Part shown: positions 57,221-64,000 of the stretch, one piece after another | Layout: each line of letters begins with the position of its first letter | How positions within the stretch are numbered: the stretch's first letter is position 1 | NCBI GenBank assembly: GCA_030844895.1 | Contig: CM061234.1 | Location: 10,013,173-10,077,172, forward strand | Direction of reading: 5' to 3' | Origin: Ambrosia x helenae | Taxonomy: Eukaryota; Streptophyta; Magnoliopsida; Asterales; Asteraceae | Length of the DNA: 64,000 bases | Notes under the pieces: model-generated | Told to the model about the DNA's origin: nothing | Database searches by the model: none | What the model saw: the letters and a program-made list of their open reading frames with translations, nothing else | Program-made: the position numbers and the translations under genes

Positions 57221-59802
57221 GTAAATAGTCAAATCGTCCTTGGGGTTTTCCCATTATTGCTAGATCCATCTAAAAAGTTTTTTTTCTTACCTAAGCCACT
57301 GACGTGTTCCAATTATTACTATATCCATCCAAATGACTAACATTGTTAAAAAGAAGTATGTTAACTTGTAGGGACATTTATGTAATTTCCCCCTTTATAA
57401 CCCAATCGTTTCCCATGTACAACAGCCTAAACGACATTCCGCATTCAAACACAAAACATAATTCCCTTAATTCATTAAATCCTATTCGATTAACATTCAA
57501 ACAAAAAATGAAAAACTATTCGATCAACATTCAAACCAAAAACATATTTGATCAAAATGGAGGATGATTATAACGATTGTATTAATATAGATATATTTGG
57601 TAAATTGAAATTTGTAACAATATTGTAGAAATCATCTCCTATAATTATGGAGACTCTTGTACTATATATGTTCATACAATCAATACAATTATCAAGCTTG
57701 ATAATAACCATTATGGTATCAGCCTAAATATTCTTCTTCGATCCTAACCCTAATCTCGCCGCCCCTCACCACTGCCTTTCTTCTTCTCCGGCTGCCAGTT
57801 ATCTCCCTCACCCGATACCTCTTATCTTTGTCTCTAATCATGGACACCAAAACCCTTCACCCTGCCCTCACTGTCACCAACATAAAATCTCACATACCTA
57901 TCATTCTAGAAGAGGGTTCTCCTCATTACAGTACCTGGAAAACCCTTTTTCAGGTTCACTGCCAGGCTTACGAGGTGATCGATCATCTCTCTCCCAGACC
58001 AACCGCCGCACCTGCTCCCACATCCTCTGACCCTGCGGCGGCAGCCCTGGCTGAAGCAGCGGTGGCCGCTGACCTCCTCTGGAACCGGTTGGATGCTTTA
58101 GTTAAACAGTGGATTTATGCCACCATCTCACAGCCCTTGTTACGTATAATAATCCAGCCTGGTCAAACAACCTTTGAAGCATGGACGGCTGTTGACAGTG
58201 AATTCACAGACAATCAGAATGCTCGTGCAGTGTTTCTGGGTCAGGAGTTCGCGAATCTCTCTCTAGACAACTTCTCTTCGATGGGTGATTACTGTGATCA
58301 TGCTAAGCATTTGTCTGATCAGTTAGCAGGTGTAGGATCCCTAGTCGATAACCATATGTTAGTTCTTCAAGTCTTGACTGGACTGACGGAGCAATATGAT
58401 AGTATTTCTACGGTTCTTCAAAACCGTGACCCGCTCCCTTCGTTCAGTGAAGTTCGGTCCCGACTCAATCAGGAAGAAGCCAAAAAGAAGCGCCAAGTAA
58501 CACATGGCTCTCAAAAAGCCGCTACTGCCTTGCACACCAATACCGCCACCTACTCTCAACCCAATTCATCCACCACTCTTCCTACCTCGGACCGAAGTCA
58601 CAATCGTTCTCGTGGCGGTCGTGGTCGCGGCCGGGGATGGCCCAACAACTCCCAATCTCGTCAACCTACTCAAAACCTGAGCCACCCTTACATTGTGTTT
58701 CCTAGTAACTGGACTTCCTCATAGTGGGCCTCCATACTTAAAAACAATAACTTAGCCCAACCCCCATGCCCATACCCGTCTAGACCCAACTCGCAGAACT
58801 CTCAAGGTATTCTTGGCCCGCGACCTGATCAGGCACATCACACCACCTACTCTCCCACAGATATTGAACAAGCACTTTACTCTCTGGCCCTCAATCCCCC
58901 GGATCAAGGTGTCATGGATACTGGAACTTCTTCTCATTCTGCTAACCAGCAAGGTATATACTCCCCGTATAATTTTAATACGTGTACTAATAAATATATT
59001 GTCGTTGGTAATGGCACATCAATACCTGTAGTGGCCTAAGGCAACCAAGTCCTACCACCACCCTACCCTCCCCTAAAACTAAACAATGTCCTATTTGCAC
59101 CACAAATCATTAAAAACCTTATCTCTGCCCGTCGCCTTACCACTGACAACTTAGTTTCTGCGGAATTTGACCCTTTTGGTTTTCTTGTGAAGGATCTCAA
59201 AACTCGGGCTCCTATCCTTAGATGCAATAGCACCAGCGATCTTTACCCTATGACTGAACCACTCCCCCTCAAGACAACACAATCATCTTCCTTTGTTGTT
59301 GTCTCTCAAGATCACTGGCATCAACGATTGGGTCACCCTGGAAACAATCTGCTCCAATCTTTAAAACTTTCTTCATTTATTGATTATGGAAAACTTAATA
59401 ATACGCTTTGTCAATCTTGTGTGTTTGGCAAAAGTGTTGAATTGCCTTTTTTATGATTCAGTTAATTCTACGTGTTCTGCTGTTGACATTGTTCATAGTG
59501 ACTTATGGACCTCACCCGTTCTTAGTACGGGAGGACATAAATATTATATATTGTTTTTGGATGATTTTACTAAGTTTTTTGTGGACCTTTCCCTCTCAAA
59601 CAAATCCCAAGTCTTTGACACCTTCACCACCCTTTACAACTTAATTAACACACAATTTGAACGTAAAATCAAACAATTTCAATGTGACAATGGCAAAGAA
59701 TACGCAATAAGTGGTAAATGCCAGTGGCTCAAGTGAGAGAAAAAAAAAATTAGATGGATCTAGCAATAATGGGAAACCTCAGGGACGATTTTGGTTATTC
59801 AC
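57221..59802. mobile_element. Inverted-repeat-bounded block carrying a copia fragment
   Basis: 57221-57273 and 59750-59802 are inverted repeats of about 53 bp. They share AAATCGTCC, CCATTATTGCTAGATCCATC and TAA or TTA at the inner edge. Between them lies a copia 5' part that stops abruptly at about 59740. I found no matching 9-bp duplication outside the repeats. It may be a Mutator-like element that carries retrotransposon sequence, or a copia insertion with a later deletion. Confidence 0.55.
57612..59740 (+). pseudogene. Ty1/copia gag-protease-integrase fragment
   Basis: A primer-site-like TGGTATCAGCC lies at 57713. Gag starts at 57828 and stays open for 298 codons: a UBN2-type gag domain (YSTWKTLFQVHCQAYEVIDHL, LWNRLDALVKQWIYATIS) and an Arg/Gly-rich basic tail (SRGGRGRGRGWP), with a stop at 58722. 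In other frames follow a protease-like VMDTGTSSH, the pre-integrase HQRLGHPGN...CQSCVFGKS motif (59320-59440) and the integrase core HSDLWTSP (first Asp) and FQCDNGKEY (second Asp). It ends there: the third acidic residue, RT and RNase H are absent. Stops at 59036 and a frameshift near 59453 also break it. Confidence 0.85.
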
Positions 59803-60267
59803 TTGGTGCCGCGGGTAACTAAGTTTAAGTATTTAGGATCTTTTGTACAAAGAGGTGGAGAGATAGATAGTGACGTAGCCCACCGCATTCAGGTTGGATG
59901 CTGTAAGTGGAGAGCAGCTACTGGGGTTTTGTGCGACTGAAGGTTTCCAACTAACTTAAAGGGAAAGTTTTATAGGGTAGCTATTAGACCGGCTATGTTA
60001 TATGGCTCTAACTGTTGGGCACTCAAGAAAATGCAAGCACAGAAGATGGAGGTAGCTGAGATGAGGATGTTGAGGTGGATGTGCGGACATACGGTTAGAC
60101 AGGATAAGAAATGAGGTTTTAAGGGATAGATTAGGGGTAGCTAGTATCTCGGATAAGATAAAAGAGGGGAGATTGAGATAGTTTGGGCATGTGAAGAGGA
60201 GACAGACGACTGAGCCAGTTATAATGGTAGAAGGTCTCATTGTGGAAGGGAAGAGGAGTAGAGCCAG
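59803..60267 (+). pseudogene. RTE-type LINE C-terminal fragment, left part
   Basis: It encodes FKYLGSFVQRGGEIDSDVAHRIQ, shortened here to KYLGSFVQRGGEIDSDV, then KGKFYRVAIRPAMLYGSNCWA and KMEVAEMRMLRWMCGHT. These are C-terminal RT motifs of plant LINEs, with stops and frameshifts. The reading continues across the solo LTR at 62999 (RSRA then RPKLTWDERV). Confidence 0.8.
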
Positions 60268-62684
60268 TGTGACATCCGTCCCCATCGTCTTTCATTTAAT
60301 TGACAATAGTAGCCCTTCAATTATTTCCATTATGGTCCCTGTGAATTTTGTCGTTTTCAAAATTTATTTTAGAGCGAACTAAAAATTTGTCGTTTATATT
60401 CATTACGGTTCGAGTATGAGTTTTAATCGAATGTGTATGTGGAGACGTGTTCGTAAAAGATTCTATAAAAAAAAAAAAAAAAGTTCAAGTTTATAAAGGT
60501 TTCAAAGCATGGTGGTTAAGTTATCTTAACTTGGTTAGTGTTTTATTAAAGAAACTTAACTAAAAATCACAATAAACTTAACCAATATAAACTAGAGGGA
60601 CTATTCTTGCCACATTGTGAAAGTTTAAACAAAAACAAATGGCCACCAGCTTGTTTCTCGTTTTTCCGGTGAGTTGGTCTGCCGGAATCCGGCAACCTCT
60701 CCGGCGAGACCCACACAAGTTTTTTTTACGTGTATTTATCCGTTTAAATGTTTCCAAGACGTTTCTCTTGCGGTACCTATTCAATTCATGGTCTTAAACA
60801 TACATTTAACTCGTTTTAAAGGGTAGTAATCGGCCTCCAAGTGTAACCGATCGGCTTTTAACAAATCCGTTTTTTTAGACTACTTAGGTATATATAGACT
60901 ATGTCAAAACCTTTCTGCACATTCACGCATCCTAAACCCACAAGAAATTTACGGAAATCGAGTTCAGAAAGCTTCATAATCGACTCTTGAAGTTTTCGGC
61001 CCTTTCTTCTTCATTTCGACTCTTAAAACGCATTGTAAGTCTTATGTTTTTATGCCGTTTTGTTTGGTTTATAATCTTGAATAAAAGCCCTCTATCACAG
61101 AGCATGAAACGTGCCTTGAAATGGGTTATTGAATCTTAAGGTTAGGATTAGGGTTCTTAGGTTATATTTGGGGAAGAAGATGAATTGTGAATATATGTTA
61201 AATGTATTTGATTTAAGAAATAATAAACAAGTTAGTTTATGGTGGAGTGGTTGGCTGATGTGAGTGCTTCATGTGCAGCCCGAGTTCGAGTCTCCTAGGC
61301 TCCATGTTTCTTTCATTTTTGTTTCATTTTTAGTTATTAACCATATTTAGATATTATAAACATTTATAAATACATTTAACTTAGAATATTCATAATAAAT
61401 TTATTTTTGCTTCAAAATTTATGAAAATTTAGGAGTAACACCTTGACACCATAAAGAAAATTATCACACTTTTACTTTCTGGAAATTATTTAATTTTCGT
61501 TATTTTATTAATTTAAATGTTTTTTAATCATAATTAATTAATTAAAAATTCATTTTTATGATTTTAATCTCAAACTTTTCGGGAAATTATTTCTAATCAT
61601 TATGGACTTAAATAAAAATTATTGGTTCAGAAAACATCTATTTTTACTAATTTTCCTATTTTTTAATCATTTAAACATGACTTAATCTCGTTAAATCAGT
61701 TTTAAATATAAATAAGTTTATAAAAATTATGGGAAAATTATTTACATTGATTTACATCAGAAAGCTTTCATTTTCTATAAAAACAATATTTTTGGATCAC
61801 GTCTTGTATTTATAGTCTTATTTATGTATAATTAGATAAAATTAATCATTTAATTATTTATGCTATTAAATATCTATTTTATAAATACTTTTCCTATAAA
61901 ATAGAAATATACTTATGGTTGAAAGTCTTTATAATTATTTGTTGAATCACCGTGTAACTCATAATCATTTATTTCAATATTTATGATTATTGCATTTATT
62001 TATAATAATTGTAATTAACTAAATTAATTTGTATCAATTAATTAAACATATTTTAACTTAATTATTCAATTGGTAATAATTATATTACCTAAATCATATC
62101 TACAAACTTTGGTATATTATTTTAATATACAACTTTTTAACGCGACTTATCATAAAAACTCTAATTCCCCAAATCGACTTAGCAAACCCTAATGCCTTAG
62201 ATCCTAGATACTTTAGACATTAGACATTTCCTTATTAGTATTCTTACACATTATAGGTTGAATTCCTCGGAATTCTCATTACTTAGCTCACGACCGCTTA
62301 AGTGGATTTTGATCGCTTTCGCAAACTGTGAGTATATCTTTTCCCTTTTTACTGTCTTACTATTTTGGGGTGACTCATGTACTTACTATCAAGTTTCTAT
62401 TTCTTTTACTAAATGAAATTCTCATGTGTGTTTGCTTTATGATAATTGGTGTGTCTATGACTTGTCAAAATCATTAACCGCTGGGCGGCCTAGCTTTTCA
62501 ATGAATAGTACTATGGTATACCCCCTTGAGACTCTGTTGAGAGAATCTTGGTCATTGTCTTGTTAATTCATTATTCAGTTGGTTAGTCATGTGTTAGTCA
62601 TTATTCTTAGGTTTGGTTTTGAACGGATATTACTTATTACATAATTGCAAATGGTACCGCACATGAATTGCTAAACATTTTTCT

Positions 62685-62722
<38 letters not shown>

Positions 62723-62998
62723 ACAGGGTATGCTCACCAATACAATTTTTGTATTGACCAAATTATTTTGTACATGTTTCAGGTTGTTTTTTAGATGCAT
62801 CCTTTAAGCTTTCGGATTTATAGTTAGATATTGATTCATTGTATCTCAATTTAGTTGGCAGTTAGAATCGTTGTACTTCATTTCAATGTAATAAATTATT
62901 TAATCAATGTATTCAAATTTACACTTTAGTCCATGAGCTATTGAACAATCGTCACTACGTGACACCTCGATGTTTCCGCCATCGGTTGGGGTGTTACA
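60268..62998 (+). repeat. Solo LTR
   Basis: 2731 bp starting TGTGACATCC and ending GGTGTTACA, with an exact 5-bp duplication GCCAG at 60263-60267 and 62999-63003. No internal retrotransposon region remains, so it is the product of LTR-LTR recombination. A TATA box (GTATATATAG) lies near 60890 and a GTGAGTATATC donor-like site at 62328. An (AT)n tract is at 62691-62719. Its right 1.1 kb matches 23800-24980 in reverse. It sits inside the LINE fragment. Confidence 0.93.
62691..62719. repeat. (AT)n microsatellite
   Basis: About 14 AT units within the solo LTR. Confidence 0.95.
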
Positions 62999-63535
62999 GC
63001 CAGACCAAAATTGACATGGGATGAGCGGGTTAGACAAGATTTACTGGGGTTGCACCTCTCTGAGGACATGGTCCATGATAGGGGTTTATGGAGGCAAAGG
63101 ATAAAAGCTAAGGACTATTAGGATACGGGAAAAAGGCATTTTAGGTTCTTCGTATGGTCTTACTTTTGTTTTCACGTTATGTGGATTTTACATGTTTGTC
63201 TTCCTGTACGTTTGTGTATAAGTTGTTTATGGTGGTATAGTGTCTATTCTTTCGATGCATTGTTTTCAATGTCTATGATGTTATCAATAGTTATGTGTGT
63301 GTATATCTTCCTTTTTATTTTTTTATTATTTTATTTTATTTTATTTTTGTTTTTTTGTTTTGTTTTGTGTGTATGTTTTTCGTTGTGTGTGAGCAGAGGG
63401 TGTCCCTGGAAGCGGTCTCTCTATCTTTAGGGTAGAAGTAAGGCTTGCCTGCATCCCTCCATTCTCAAACCCTACTAATAGCTTTCCTATTTGTGAGATT
63501 TACTGGGCTTGGTTGTTATTGTTGTTGTACTCTTG
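62999..63535 (+). pseudogene. RTE-type LINE C-terminal fragment, right part and 3' tail
   Basis: It resumes with PKLTWDERVRQDLLGLHLSE and RGLWRQRIKAKDY, then a stop at 63118. The 3' UTR contains GGAAGCGGTCTCTCTATC and AGGCTTGCCTGCATCC, then ends in TTGTTATTGTTGTTG (about 63517-63531). TTG-rich tails are typical of plant RTE LINEs. It is one copy with 59803-60267, split by the solo LTR. Confidence 0.8.
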
Positions 63536-63604
63536 ATTAAAGATCTAACTCATAGCCTTACTACGAAGAAATATGTTAAAAAAAATACTTAAATAAAATA
63601 TATA

Positions 63605-64000
63605 CTAGTAAGAAACCCGCGCGTTGCGGCGGGACAGTTAATCCGAACAAAAAATAGATGAAAAAACGTTAAATCACGCACATGCATGGCGGAGAGTTAA
63701 CTTGCCATATTAAAAAAAAAATAAAAAGTTAAAAATCATCATAGAAAAAGCTATTAAGTCGAAACCGTAACAAATTCACATAAAAAGGGAAATAAAAAAC
63801 TAAAAAACACTTTGAAGACTTGTCCGCCTCTATTTAGCTGACTTGTACATTATCACACACAATTTTGTTTTAAACGAAGCTTACATTGAAACGTATATAA
63901 AAATAGCACCAATAAAGGAACTTCTCCTTTCACTTTCTTCTAACACAAGATAATTTTACGTTGTTTAGTAGGGTAAGCTCGATTTTGCTCTCAATATGCC
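63605..64000 (-). mobile_element. Helitron 3' end, running off the window
   Basis: On the minus strand a hairpin (CCCGCCGCAACGCGCGGG, 63635-63618) is followed by TTTCTTA and CTAG, ending at 63605, with T at 63604 on the plus side (A on the minus strand is not required here). The 5' end must lie beyond 64000. No coding region is visible in the part seen. Confidence 0.65.

Noticed and set aside
63179..63430. Hydrophobic 83-codon ORF resembling a membrane protein
   Set aside because: It reads the T-rich 3' UTR of the RTE LINE fragment and has a low-complexity Phe/Leu composition.

Overview
This is a plant nuclear window: spliced genes with GT-AG introns, AT-rich spacers, and almost every class of plant transposable element. 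The combination of element families suggests a eudicot, and I think most likely the daisy family (Asteraceae); that assignment is inference. There is no sign of organelle, bacterial or viral sequence.

Only two genes look like intact host genes. The first (15109-17264, +) is a five-exon caffeoyl-CoA O-methyltransferase-like gene. I could join its exons in frame to 243 residues, and its SAM and metal residues are present. The second (39391-36706, -) is a five-exon gene for a filament-like plant protein, a long coiled-coil protein of 506 residues. Both carry hAT-type insertions in introns, and the second has a further large one about 300 bp upstream of its start codon.

The rest is a dense, nested transposon landscape. 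1-960: no gene. 985-2740 and 10955-14400: two copies, tail to tail, of a non-LTR retrotransposon with a C-terminal zinc knuckle and restriction-like endonuclease signature, unlike the usual plant L1 or RTE elements. Between them, 2777-10860: a very young LTR retrotransposon with no coding capacity, on the minus strand. Its 2.7-kb LTRs are nearly identical, and its target duplication, primer site and polypurine tract are all visible. 18058-19141: an element with 140-bp inverted ends. 19288-21763: a Helitron. 21764-23777: a decayed copia remnant. 23800-26523: a chimeric LTR-like block. 27384-31319: a CACTA element with a hAT element nested in it. 31478-35000: PIF/Harbinger accessory-protein fragments, a Mutator-type element and an unexplained ORF with a Pro-Thr-Thr-His repeat. 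35437-35656 and 48725-48938: two copies of one tRNA-derived SINE. 42600-48140: a Tat-type gypsy remnant with integrase on the minus strand and an extra, intron-containing ORF on the plus strand. 49011-51699: a 5'-truncated L1. 53813-55563: a broken PIF/Harbinger transposase. 57221-59802: a copia gag-protease-integrase fragment held between inverted repeats. 59803-63535: an RTE-type LINE fragment split by a solo LTR (60268-62998). 63605-64000: the end of another Helitron running off the window.

The elements do not form a pathway. What the window offers is a readable nesting history, supported by many exact target-site duplications, and several regulatory or structural oddities: a WRKY-type W-box cluster in the promoter of the young LTR, a repeated near-palindrome in the Tat element, a back-to-back LTR chimera and a TIR-bounded retrotransposon fragment.
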